Origin: Marchantia polymorpha subsp. ruderalis
Lineage: Eukaryota > Streptophyta > Marchantiopsida > Marchantiales > Marchantiaceae
NCBI GenBank assembly: GCA_037833965.1
Contig: AP031356.1
Span: forward strand, 27,256,501 to 27,320,500
Length of the DNA stretch: 64,000 nucleotides
Reading direction: 5' to 3'
Made by a program: the position numbers and the translations under genes. Below are positions 22,137 to 31,785 of this stretch, in pieces (positions within the stretch are counted from its first letter, which is position 1; the number at the start of each line of letters is the position of its first letter). Below the pieces are notes generated by a model that saw only the letters and a program-made list of their open reading frames with translations, did not search any database and had not been told where the DNA came from.

Positions 22137-24965
22137 ATGTCGACGAGCGATAGTGTGGGAAACCTGAGTGCGAGAGCCACACGGAAACTCCGTCGAGATT
22201 CAGAAAAAGCCGTGGAAACAAAACGGCGAACTAAAAAGAAGACTCCCGGTGAGGACTCTGCAGAAAGATCGCCATCACCGACTACTGGAAGACAAAGGCG
22301 TTCCAGTTCACCTACTGAGAGCATTGAGCTAACAGTTCTGTTGGACATCCCTCCGACAGAAACTCTTCCTGAGTTTGGCCAACCTAGGATCAGTCCGTCG
22401 ACAGGATCACCGATGGCAGAACATCAAGCCAATCTCCGCCAGGTGTTTTCCCAACCTACCACCAAACATTCGTATCCAAGATACACGGGAACGGGCGACG
22501 ACGATGATGCAGATTCATACATAAAGCTCTTCGAGTCTGTCTCCATCGCCAATCGTGAGACCAGTGATGAAGACAGACTACGAATCTTTCCTAGCCTGCT
22601 ACGCAGACGAGCGCGTAGCTGGTACAACCATGAGAGCACCGACCCCACTGGCATCCGGACCTGGGCTCAGCTCAAGGAAAAGTTTCTGAGGCGGTTCCGC
22701 GAACTCGGATATGACAGTCGAGTTCTGACCCGGCTTCGAAATCTTCGACGCGAGCGGAAGGAGAATCTTCGAGACTACACTGAGAGATTCCAAGACCTCC
22801 TAGATCGAATTCCGAAGACAGGCCCGGGAGAACCATACTCGGTACAACAGGCAGTGGATTGGTATGTGACAGGGCTCTCAAGAGAAATGGAGACCTTCTG
22901 TAGGAGAGGCAAGACTGACACAATCCAAGATGTGATAGCTTCCGCGGAGACCTTTGAGACGTCAACCCTTGACACTCGAAGACGCGACCGACGGTCGACG
23001 AAGAAGAAGTCGCAAGGCGGACGCCGGAAGAGAAGGAACTCGCCTTCCTCGACAGAAGAATCAAGCTCCTCCGAATCAAGTTCTTCCTCGGAAGAGGAAG
23101 AGGACTCGTCATCTTCAGAAGAAGAAAGACGGAAGAAGAAACGCAGTGCGATCAAGAAGAAGGATCGAGGTAAGGGAATCCCAGTGAAGACTCAAGGGGA
23201 CATCGCAGCCAAGGTAGACAACCTGGTGAAGAATTTTGCGGACCTGAAAGTTCATGTAGTGGGAGGCCAAGACCGACGTAAATCACCTGCGAGACAACGA
23301 GCGAATCTCTGGTGTACTACGTGCGGACAGGTGGGACATGCCAACACGGAGTGCATGTCCGCGCGGCCATCTTACCCAGTGAATGCGGTCGAATGGGCAC
23401 CACAGTGGGAGAACTCCATGTATTATGCTGAGCCACCTATGTATTATGCTGAGCAGGTTGAGGACACCGCCTACTCGGTACAGACAGCTCCAGCTACAAC
23501 TCCGAACCCACCGGTGCATATACCGCGCTATGTTCCGAGGGAAATGGCAGGTACACTCCCACCAAGACGCATGGCACCTCCAGGCAATCACAACCGACCT
23601 CGACCACAATTCGATGGTTGCTACAACTGCGGAGACATGGGGCATTACGCGCCAAGCTGTCCCCACCCGAGGAAGCCAATGGGGTATGCACCGTTGTGCA
23701 GCAATTGCAAGAAGTCTGGACATACAGTAGCCGAATGTGATCAGCCCCAACTCCCTAGGCCAGCAGTGCGTTTCGTATCGACACCTGGCAAGGAAGAAGT
23801 GCAGGTCAACCAGGTAGAACTGAGTCTGGACCCAGCTGAAGAAAACGAAGTATGGCCAGAGGAAGAAGTAATGTGCGGTCGGGTAGAAACCCGAAGTTCG
23901 AAGAAGAGAGGAGAAGGTCACGAGGACACTCGCCGCCTCGAGCGTAGAGAAGAGAGAAGGAAGTCTAAAGAAGATAGAGAAGGCCAAAGAAGGAGGCCGG
24001 GTACACCTCCGGCTATGAGAAACACCCAGCCGGAGCAGAACTCAGAAAAGGCGGACAGGTATTCGGAAGAGTCCCGGACTCGAGATTACCTTCCGGACAT
24101 CAAAGATGAGGTGAGTCACCTCATCAAGGAAGCACTGGGCGCCGGAATGACATCCGACGACCGGAAGGCGGTTAGGCCCCCTACACCCCTTCCGACCGCG
24201 AGTACAGGGAAACTTCCGGCTGTGACTTCCAACACTTCCTACGACATAGTGAAAGACATGGGGAGCCAGAGGGCAAATATTTCCTTCCACCAGTTGTTGG
24301 AAGACAATAAGACGTACAGGAGGATGCTGATGCTTTCGTTGCGCCGACCACGCAAACCCCGAAAAGAGAAACTTCCGGCTGTGTACAGAGTGGAAGGAGG
24401 AGACCTGGGACCTCCAGAGATCGAGGTAGAGATCGGAGGCTGCGTCATACAGAAGGTACCTGTGGACTCCGGCTCGGGCGTGAATATCATGACCGAGGAG
24501 ACAGCGAACTCCTTGGGGTTCCACACCTTCGAGCCTACATCCCGAGTATTGCGACTGGCCGATCAAACACGCAGAATGCCACTAGGAATGTTGAGCAATG
24601 TGAGAACCAACATTGGAGGAGTGGACTTTCAACTGTCCTACATAATACTGCAACCTCTGATGAAGAAAGGTTATGATGTGCTGCTTGGCAGACCATGGCT
24701 ATACGACGCCAAAGCAAGGTGTGACTGGAGTAGGAAGAGATTACAGTTCCGTAGCCCTGCGGACCCTCCGACTGTCATTACCGTACCGTGGACCAAGGTA
24801 CCCCATGAGGGCGAAACACCTTCCACCACCTCCGGTTACACAACCGGAGGGGAGACCAGCTCATCATGCACTTCCGAGACCGAAACGTCGGAGGAATTTG
24901 TGGGCTACGTCACTTGCTGCTCCATTGAGGAGGAAGGAGACGAGGTGTATCCGGATGACGAATAG
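22137..24965 (+). CDS. gag-pro: Gag-protease frame of element D, 942 aa
   Basis: ATG start 43 bp after the primer site. The N-terminal ~100 residues are basic and low complexity. A Ty3-type capsid (retrotransposon gag) domain spans about residues 110-260 (YPRYTGTGDDDDADSYIKLF, then RARSWYNH and LREFKEKF-like text). A serine/glutamate run and a lysine-rich run follow (about 300-345). There are three CCHC zinc knuckles: residues 393-406, 495-508 and 521-534. The aspartic protease has its VDSGSG motif at about residues 776-781 and a later VLLGRPWL motif. Capsid, nucleocapsid and protease are thus one frame, ending at a UAG in a leaky context. Three knuckles is more than the one or two common in plant Ty3 elements. 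It looks whole. Confidence 0.93.
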   Translation: MSTSDSVGNLSARATRKLRRDSEKAVETKRRTKKKTPGEDSAERSPSPTTGRQRRSSSPTESIELTVLLDIPPTETLPEFGQPRISPSTGSPMAEHQANLRQVFSQPTTKHSYPRYTGTGDDDDADSYIKLFESVSIANRETSDEDRLRIFPSLLRRRARSWYNHESTDPTGIRTWAQLKEKFLRRFRELGYDSRVLTRLRNLRRERKENLRDYTERFQDLLDRIPKTGPGEPYSVQQAVDWYVTGLSREMETFCRRGKTDTIQDVIASAETFETSTLDTRRRDRRSTKKKSQGGRRKRRNSPSSTEESSSSESSSSSEEEEDSSSSEEERRKKKRSAIKKKDRGKGIPVKTQGDIAAKVDNLVKNFADLKVHVVGGQDRRKSPARQRANLWCTTCGQVGHANTECMSARPSYPVNAVEWAPQWENSMYYAEPPMYYAEQVEDTAYSVQTAPATTPNPPVHIPRYVPREMAGTLPPRRMAPPGNHNRPRPQFDGCYNCGDMGHYAPSCPHPRKPMGYAPLCSNCKKSGHTVAECDQPQLPRPAVRFVSTPGKEEVQVNQVELSLDPAEENEVWPEEEVMCGRVETRSSKKRGEGHEDTRRLERREERRKSKEDREGQRRRPGTPPAMRNTQPEQNSEKADRYSEESRTRDYLPDIKDEVSHLIKEALGAGMTSDDRKAVRPPTPLPTASTGKLPAVTSNTSYDIVKDMGSQRANISFHQLLEDNKTYRRMLMLSLRRPRKPRKEKLPAVYRVEGGDLGPPEIEVEIGGCVIQKVPVDSGSGVNIMTEETANSLGFHTFEPTSRVLRLADQTRRMPLGMLSNVRTNIGGVDFQLSYIILQPLMKKGYDVLLGRPWLYDAKARCDWSRKRLQFRSPADPPTVITVPWTKVPHEGETPSTTSGYTTGGETSSSCTSETETSEEFVGYVTCCSIEEEGDEVYPDDE

Positions 24966-24971
24966 CAACTA
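24963..24971 (+). promoter_or_regulatory. Likely stop read-through site between gag-protease and pol
   Basis: UAG followed by CAA CUA fits the leaky context UAG-CAR-YYA known from tobamoviruses and from SIRE-type plant retrotransposons. The next frame continues in the same phase without another stop until 27806 and has no ATG near its beginning. This is the arrangement expected for a low-level read-through product supplying RT and integrase. Confidence 0.75.
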
Positions 24972-27806
24972 GCAGCCGGACTGGGCAGAAGCGAGATCAG
25001 TCACACAGAGGGGATTGTTGACCCGAGTGATTGCTGCGAACTGCAACTCAGTCCAGGTAAAGGCTTGAAGGTGTCAAGACAGGTACAAGGAGAAGAGTTG
25101 AACAGGGTACAGGCGTTTCTTCGCCAGTATGAGGATGTCTTCGCATGGAAGATTGAAGACATGAAAGGCATACCTGCAAGGTATGGAGAGCACAGGATCG
25201 ACTTGTTGGACGAGGCAGTTCCGGTTCGCCAACGCCAATACAGGCTCAACCCAAAATATTCATTATTGGTGAAGGACGAAATCGATAAGTACCTGAGCGC
25301 AGGAATCATCTACCCGGTACTCAGTAGCGACTGGGTGTCGCCTATCGTGATCGTGCCCAAGAAACTGACGGGTAAGATCCGGGTGTGTCAGGACTTCCGG
25401 AAGCTGAACGCAGCAACGAGGAAGGACCATCACCCTCTTCCTTTCACGGACTCTATTCTGGACCATGTAGCAGGGCATGAATGCTACAGTTTCCTAGACG
25501 GATTCTCCGGCTACAATCAGGTGTCCATCAGGGAGCAGGACAAGGACAAAACAACCTTCACGACCGACTGGGGAACCTATGCTTATCACAAGATGCCGTT
25601 TGGTCTGTGCAACGCGCCAGCGACGTTCCAGCGGATGATGACAAACATCTTCCAAGAGCACCTGAGGAAGTTCCTAGAAATTTTCATCGACGACTTTTGT
25701 GTCTTCGGTAAGAGGTCGGAGCACCTTGACCATCTTCGGCAAACGTTCGACAGATGTAGGGAGAGCAGCTTGTCCTTACACCCTGAGAAATGTTTTTTTT
25801 TCATGACCAGCGGAATCCTGCTAGGGCACCGAGTTTCGTCCGATGGCATTGCAGTGGATGTAGAGAAGGTGAAGATTATTCTCGAACTGCAGCCGCCAAC
25901 GAATCTGCGAGAGTTGAGGGCCTTCCTTGGCCATGTAGGTTATTACAGAAGGTTCATAAATATGTACGCCATCTTGGCAGCCGCTCTGACGAAGCTGCTT
26001 AAGAAGGATGAACCCTATGTGTGGGGCAAAGAGCAACAGCTGGCCTTTGAAACGCTCAAAGCCAAACTGACGACTGCTCCGGTTCTGAGAAGTCCGGATT
26101 GGAACAGACCTTTCCATGTCTATGTAGACACGTCGGCGTTTGCAATCGGAGTGGTTCTCAGTCAGAAGGACGACAATAAGAAAGACTACCCGATTTACTT
26201 CGCGAGTCGTCAGTTGTCAGCAGCAGAGAAGAAGTACACGACAACTGAGAGGGAGGCGTTGGGAATGGTGTACTCCTGCAAGAAGTTCCGACATTATTTG
26301 ATCTGCTACGAGTTTGTGTTTCATGTAGATCATTACGCCTTACAGCACCTGGTGAAGAAGGCGGATCTGTCCGGACGAATTGCCAGGTGGGTACTACTGC
26401 TGCAGGAATTCACCTACACTGTACAGACACGGAAAGGCGTTCACCATGAGAACGCGGACTACCTCTCCCGACTATGGACCGAACCCATAGAAGAGGAAGT
26501 AGTGGATGATTTTCCCGACAAACAACTTTTTCAGTTGTCCGCCAGCCATGAGTCCAGGTACGCGGACTTATACAGGTTTCTGCTCACACTCCAATGTCCG
26601 GAAGGATTGGATGCGGAGCAGCGCACAGTCTTCGTTCATAAAGCGGGACCTTACCAGCTTCAACAAGGGGTCTTGTTCAAGAAAATGGCAGACGAGAGGT
26701 TGTGCAGATGTCTAGAGCAGTCCGAAGTCCCGCGAGTTGTCAAAGCCATGCACACCAAAGACGCTGGTGGTCACTACGCCACCAGAAATACAGTGACCAA
26801 AATTGTGAATGCAGGATACTGGTGGCCGACGATGTTCAAAGATGTACACGACTACGTTCGCAAATGCGACAGCTGCCAGAGGACGGGAAGGCCGACTCCG
26901 ACCACGAGATGGCCTCTTACACCAATCATGCCATTGGCACCATTTGAAAAATGGGGGATCGACTTCGTGGGACCAATACAACCTGTCACTAAAGGCACGC
27001 GCAGGCGCTACATATTGGTAGCAACAGACTATGCGACCAAGATGGTGGAGGCAGAGGCCACAAGGCACGACGACGCAGCCGCAGTAGCACGGTTCATATT
27101 CGAATCAATCATCACACGCTACGGGTGCCCCCTAGAAATAGTCAGTGACAGGGGAACGCACTTTCTGAATCAGGTGATAGAGAGTTTGACGCGGCACTTT
27201 CAGATTAAGCATCGGAAGACTACTCCATACAACCCCAAGGCAAATGGTCTGACAGAGAAGTCCAATGGATTACTCTGTAAGATACTCCTCAAGGTGACTG
27301 TAAACCATGCTCATGACTGGGACACCAAGCTACCGGCCGCCTTATGGGCATATAGAACGGCAGAAAAAGTCACCACCAGGCAAACACCTTACTTTCTAGT
27401 TTATGGGCAACATCCGATCTTACCCATCGAATTCGAGATACCTACCAAGAGGACCTTAGATCAGAGAAGGCTGGACGCGGAAGAAAGTCAGGCATATCGA
27501 CTGCAAGAGGTAATGGCACTGGAGGAAAGACGTCAAGAGGCCGAAGATCGGACAAAGCAATTACAACTCAGGCGGAAGGAGAAGTACGATCGAAGGCTCA
27601 AACCAGTACTGCTGGAGAAGGGCGACTTGGCTCTGCTATACGATAGCAGACATGCTAGATTTCCAAGCAAGCTCCACTTGAGGTGGATGGGACCTTACAA
27701 GGTGATAGAAGTTTTTCCAAATGGATCCATCCAACTCGCAGAACTGACGGGAGAATGGTTAGGCACCCGTGTGAACGGATGGCGTCTGAAGAAATACCAC
27801 GTGTAA
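24966..27806 (+). CDS. pol: Pol frame of element D: reverse transcriptase, RNase H, integrase
   Basis: About 946 codons, in phase with gag-protease and presumably made by read-through. Reverse transcriptase: FRKLNAATRKDHHPLP, FLDGFSGYNQV, the active-site FIDD at 25683-25694, and LGHVGYYRRFI. RNase H: VDTSAFAIGVVLSQ (catalytic-type Asp codon at 26127) and TTTEREALG. Integrase: an HHCC zinc finger (about 26760-26880) and DD35E with Asp codons at 26961 and 27147 and Glu at 27255. A GPY/F module (GPYKVI, about 27690) follows, and the frame ends LGTRVNGWRLKKYHV. No chromodomain. It copies the RNA and integrates the DNA in the nucleus. The FIDDFCVFG and RWVLLLQEFTY phrases resemble Athila-side OTA elements. 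It looks whole. Confidence 0.93.
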   Translation, partial: QLAAGLGRSEISHTEGIVDPSDCCELQLSPGKGLKVSRQVQGEELNRVQAFLRQYEDVFAWKIEDMKGIPARYGEHRIDLLDEAVPVRQRQYRLNPKYSLLVKDEIDKYLSAGIIYPVLSSDWVSPIVIVPKKLTGKIRVCQDFRKLNAATRKDHHPLPFTDSILDHVAGHECYSFLDGFSGYNQVSIREQDKDKTTFTTDWGTYAYHKMPFGLCNAPATFQRMMTNIFQEHLRKFLEIFIDDFCVFGKRSEHLDHLRQTFDRCRESSLSLHPEKCFFFMTSGILLGHRVSSDGIAVDVEKVKIILELQPPTNLRELRAFLGHVGYYRRFINMYAILAAALTKLLKKDEPYVWGKEQQLAFETLKAKLTTAPVLRSPDWNRPFHVYVDTSAFAIGVVLSQKDDNKKDYPIYFASRQLSAAEKKYTTTEREALGMVYSCKKFRHYLICYEFVFHVDHYALQHLVKKADLSGRIARWVLLLQEFTYTVQTRKGVHHENADYLSRLWTEPIEEEVVDDFPDKQLFQLSASHESRYADLYRFLLTLQCPEGLDAEQRTVFVHKAGPYQLQQGVLFKKMADERLCRCLEQSEVPRVVKAMHTKDAGGHYATRNTVTKIVNAGYWWPTMFKDVHDYVRKCDSCQRTGRPTPTTRWPLTPIMPLAPFEKWGIDFVGPIQPVTKGTRRRYILVATDYATKMVEAEATRHDDAAAVARFIFESIITRYGCPLEIVSDRGTHFLNQVIESLTRHFQIKHRKTTPYNPKANGLTEKSNGLLCKILLKVTVNHAHDWDTKLPAALWAYRTAEKVTTRQTPYFLVYGQHPILPIEFEIPTKRTLDQRRLDAEESQAYRLQEVMALEERRQEAEDRTKQLQLRRKEKYDRRLKPVLLEKGDLALLYDSRHARFPSKLHLRWMGPYKVIEVFPNGSIQLAELTGEWLGTRVNGWRLKKYHV

Positions 27807-27830
27807 ATGTTCGCGTGGGCGCTCACAATT

Positions 27831-27841
27831 GAGGAGGGGGG
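27831..27841 (+). promoter_or_regulatory. Polypurine tract of element D
   Basis: GAGGAGGGGGG lies two bases before the 3' LTR and would prime plus-strand DNA. It marks the LTR boundary independently of the repeat comparison. Confidence 0.9.
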
Positions 27842-29191
27842 CATGTGGTAACACACTTTTTGTTTTTTTGCAGAATTTAAACAATTTTAGAAAACTAGTA
27901 CCGACGCAGTGTTTGTAGTTAGAAAAAGGTACGTTAAATAGAGTGGATTGATGAGATCGTCACGAGGACACAAAGAATCACGCAGTCGGATGTACCAATG
28001 TCTTCGGCGCCTTCGGCAAAAGCTCCTTTTTGAGGTGTCTCTACTCACGCGCCTCTAGCGTATAAGGAAGCTACGCTTCCGGCGCAGACACCTCAGGAGG
28101 AGGTTTTGCTAAAGACGTCAGGAGAAGGGCCCGGACCTCTAAAGGCATCCGACCATGAGTGCGCCTTCGGCGAAGCGCCGCTAGCGCGGAAAGGGAAAAC
28201 CTTCATAACAATCGGGATACACGGTAGATCCAGTTGGTTGAAGTTGCCTTAGAAAGAGCGCGGGACGCTCGTTCTAACGAGTCCAAGAGCGTTGGAGATG
28301 GATCAGGAACGGAGAAGTTATGAGCGTCGGAAAACTTGTAGCCGGACATGCGCCGTTCGCGCTAGGGTTCACAGCCGGAAAGGATTCCCGTACGCCCTCG
28401 GCGATGCGCCTTCGGTGGAATCACGCGCTCATAGGAGGAAACCCACTCAGAGTCGGAAGCGCCTTTGGCGGCGGTCCATGGAAGGAAAGCGCCGGTCGGA
28501 TGTACGTCTCCGACGTGGCGCTGACAGTCGGATGCGCTGGCATGAGTTGCGCTGGCGGATATGCGCCGGCAGCAACGGACGAGGCATAAAGGACAAAATA
28601 GGCGGTACGACTGCGCGCCGGCGTAATTCGATCCGACTGGATGTGCGCCTCCAGCAAGGCGCCGACGGATAATGAACGCACCAGCGGCGACACGCCTCCG
28701 GAGAAGGGCGGGTTAGGAAAAGACAACAGGGTCGACGTATACCTTGCAGCGGACTCGAGTCCGGAAGGTGGCGGCGGCGGGAGAATTCAACGTTTAAGCA
28801 TGCGAATGCGCGCAATGCGGAGACGTGAATTCGCGCATGCAAAGGGCGAACCGTTAAGCCGTATAGCCGGCTGCGTACGTTGCAACCAGTAAGAACGTTG
28901 AACGTTCTTGAAATCGGAGAAGAAAAGACTGCGCTCCAGTCTCATTCTCTCATTCTTGACTTTGCGATTTCCAGTTCCAAGATTACGCGCAAGGGCGGAG
29001 CGACCTGCAGTGAGAGTAGAGAGTGCGGAGACGAGTTGCGCAAGGATCTTGGCGGACCTTGAAAGAATTGTGAGTAGCGATCTTGAACGAGCGCAGAGAG
29101 AGTGAGCAGTCAGTGCTTGAGTGACCGACGCGCAGTGGCAATTGTGAGAGAGAGAGCGAAAGGGAGAACGTTTGTGTGTGCAGGCAACGCA

Positions 29192-31747
29192 ATGTCGAAG
29201 GTTCCCCAGCTGCGAGTGTCTCCACTCAGGGTGCCGCAGATCGGTCTACGCGCATTTCAAGATGTGCTGTTGAGGCTGAAGCTCGATTTTCTCCTCTGGG
29301 GGTGGAATTGGACATGTCCGGAGATGGTGCGCGAGTATCTGCAAGAGAGACACAAGCCTTCTCGCGGATTTCGCCCACACCCAGAGAGATGGGACATTTG
29401 CAATTGGGCGCAGGTGTTGGGCAGGTGTGCCGGCGAGGAAGGGGATCTCCTCTTCGAGGCCGACAGCGTGAAGGTGTCCCAGGAGGAAGAAGTCTCTTAC
29501 AATGAGCTCTTCAAGGTGGCTAGACATTCCAAGAACGGTTTCCGGACACGGGATTACAAGGATCGATTGCGGAGAAATGTCGCGACGGCATTGCTGCAGA
29601 TATTGCAGCCGACCAAGACCGCTTACATGCATGGTTGGCAGGTAGAGTTCGTGGAGCTAGTGCTGTCAGGAGCTCCGGTGCATTGGGCACGGCTCCTGTG
29701 GAAGGTGACGCGCCAACATGCGCAAGAAGAGAGGGGAGGAACCCTCAATCATCTATCGCCTTACTTAATCGTGTTTTACCGGGCGATGGGATGTTTGACG
29801 AATGCTGAGAAAACTCGGTTTCCGCAGCTGACCCGGACTTATCCAGGTAGATATTCGAGGGAGGCCGAAGTAGACACGGATCCGGACGAGGAACCTGCCA
29901 CTACGCCTCCGGCTCCGGCTCCAGCAAGAGCAGCAGAAGAACGTCGAAGTGAGCGCATTCCGCGAAAGCGGAAGTGGGATGAGAGACCTGAGGACAGGCA
30001 GCCGGAAGTACCAGCTGCGCCGACTCGTGGTCGGCCCACCCCCGAGCCTCACAGTCGACCAAAACAGAGGGCACGCAAAATGCCAACTGTTACTGAGGAG
30101 ACCAGGCGAACTCCGACCCGGCGGAATCTCACACAGGAAGAGATAATCGCTCAGATTCTAGGGAAGACGGCAGAAACCTCTGCACAGAAGGCACCACGGC
30201 CTTCGGGAGGAGATGGACGGACTGACAGCCGGCCGACTGCGAGTCGGATGACTGAAGGTCGACAAGCGGAAGGAAGGCCAACTGAACGGCGCGTTGAACC
30301 GGACAGCAGGCCGGAAGCAGAAGAGAGTTTGGCTGACGAGCCAACAATCCTCAGAGGGTCGTCTTCGGCGGAAGGCACTTCTGGAAGAACGCCACCAACA
30401 AGCAGGCCAAGTGGAGTCAAGACGCGCAGGGTGTATCCGACTCCCAGTCGGACAACTGCTGGTCGGCCGACTGCGAGTCGGACAACAGAGAGTCAGCCGG
30501 ATTCGCCGACTGCGAGACGGATGGGGCCAACGACGAGTGTGCGGACGCCTTCGGCGGACGCACCTTCAGCAAGGACACCTTCCGCGCAGATTGCGCCGGA
30601 AGGACAGGCAGCAGAAGCGGGCGGATCAAGAGTGACAAAAGTCACTGCGGCGTCGACCCCTTCACAAACTGAAGATCGAGCCGGAACAGGGGCTCAAGCA
30701 GTGGGATCTCCCACTGCCCTGGATATTTTAGCCGGCAGTGGAGCAGCAGTCGCAGCGGAAGCTGATGCGCGCCACAGTTCCAGGGAGTCGCCAAGGGATT
30801 CGGTGGCGACTGAAATCCTCGAGACTAAGGATGAGACGAGCTCGGAAGAGCAAGAAGAGGATTCGGTGCAGAAAACGCCAACAGGGGTGCTGTGCGAACA
30901 GATAGTTCCACTCCTGCGATATCTGGATCGCAAGACATCCAAATACGCAAGTGCCTTAAAACCGCAGTCTTATGTGGAGACAATCAGGCGAAGGACGAGG
31001 AGCAAGGTGGCAAGGTGGGCCTCTAGGTGCCAAGTATATGTGGATAGGAACACCGCCCTCCGACAACACCTGGCGGTCACCCAGAAGCTATACCAAGCCT
31101 TGCAGCAGCAGAAGGAGGATGCGGCGACGAAGAGTCAGGCGGATGCCGAACTAATACGGGCAAAGATCGAGTCGGAATTGCAGGAGGAGCGGAGACAGAA
31201 CAAAGTCCTAGCAGCCGAGCTTGCGCGCCAGACGCGCGCCTTAGAAGAAAGTCAAAGAGCCCGCAAGGAGGATGAGGAGTTGTTGCGCAACTTGCAAACC
31301 GAGTGCTCGGATTTGAGGGCACAACGTGCGGAATTAGAAATGCAGCTGGCAGAGGTGGAGAGCAGCTGCAGGGCACGAGGAGAGTTGGCGGCACGGGTGA
31401 CTCGTTGTCTAAACGGATACACCCATTGGGAGGTGGCAGCTCAAGAGAGGATTACACTCCGGGAGTTCGAGCTTCGGGCGGCGGCATTGACGGAAGGTGA
31501 CAGTCGGAGTCGGCGGCGAGTGGCGAGAAAATTAGAAACCTTCTTGTCGGGTGCGCGCGACACTATGGCGCACTTGCAGTCGGAAGTCACCACAGCGCTC
31601 CGACGCCTGGGGTTACGCAGCCGGTCGGAAGACTGGCAAGGTAGAGATAGTAAGCGGAGCAGTCCGGCGCGCAGGAGGCGTAGCACCGGATCTGCTGAAT
31701 GCAGTAGAGTAGTTTGGTTTCGCGCAGATGCTACGAGTGGTAGATAG
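29192..31747 (+). CDS. U3-encoded LTR protein, 851 aa (D 3' LTR copy)
   Basis: Intact frame from the ATG at 29192, the same length as the 5' copy, with seven amino-acid differences that I can count. Only in this copy does the gag-pol RNA, starting at the 5' LTR TATA box, run through the frame, as its last gene between the polypurine tract and the RNA end. Translation would need a subgenomic or spliced RNA, an internal promoter in the 5' part of U3, or transcription from outside. A TTAAATA box at about 27935-27941 (17286-17292 in the 5' LTR) could be such a promoter, but this is weak. Confidence 0.85.
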   Translation: MSKVPQLRVSPLRVPQIGLRAFQDVLLRLKLDFLLWGWNWTCPEMVREYLQERHKPSRGFRPHPERWDICNWAQVLGRCAGEEGDLLFEADSVKVSQEEEVSYNELFKVARHSKNGFRTRDYKDRLRRNVATALLQILQPTKTAYMHGWQVEFVELVLSGAPVHWARLLWKVTRQHAQEERGGTLNHLSPYLIVFYRAMGCLTNAEKTRFPQLTRTYPGRYSREAEVDTDPDEEPATTPPAPAPARAAEERRSERIPRKRKWDERPEDRQPEVPAAPTRGRPTPEPHSRPKQRARKMPTVTEETRRTPTRRNLTQEEIIAQILGKTAETSAQKAPRPSGGDGRTDSRPTASRMTEGRQAEGRPTERRVEPDSRPEAEESLADEPTILRGSSSAEGTSGRTPPTSRPSGVKTRRVYPTPSRTTAGRPTASRTTESQPDSPTARRMGPTTSVRTPSADAPSARTPSAQIAPEGQAAEAGGSRVTKVTAASTPSQTEDRAGTGAQAVGSPTALDILAGSGAAVAAEADARHSSRESPRDSVATEILETKDETSSEEQEEDSVQKTPTGVLCEQIVPLLRYLDRKTSKYASALKPQSYVETIRRRTRSKVARWASRCQVYVDRNTALRQHLAVTQKLYQALQQQKEDAATKSQADAELIRAKIESELQEERRQNKVLAAELARQTRALEESQRARKEDEELLRNLQTECSDLRAQRAELEMQLAEVESSCRARGELAARVTRCLNGYTHWEVAAQERITLREFELRAAALTEGDSRSRRRVARKLETFLSGARDTMAHLQSEVTTALRRLGLRSRSEDWQGRDSKRSSPARRRRSTGSAECSRVVWFRADATSGR

Positions 31748-31779
31748 GATAGTGTAGTGTTAGTTAGGACCTTAGAAGG

Positions 31780-31785
31780 TATAAA
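31780..31785 (+). promoter_or_regulatory. TATA box of D 3' LTR
   Basis: TATAAA at the same LTR position as 21131. In the 3' LTR it would drive transcription outward into LTR C. Confidence 0.65.

Noticed and set aside
27700-27806. Chromodomain at the integrase end of element D
   Set aside because: The frame ends soon after the GPY/F module, with no chromodomain-like aromatic cage sequence.
27807-27843. Env-like gene between pol and the 3' LTR of D
   Set aside because: Only 37 bp separate the pol stop from the LTR. The U3 protein lacks a signal peptide or membrane segment, so it is not called env.
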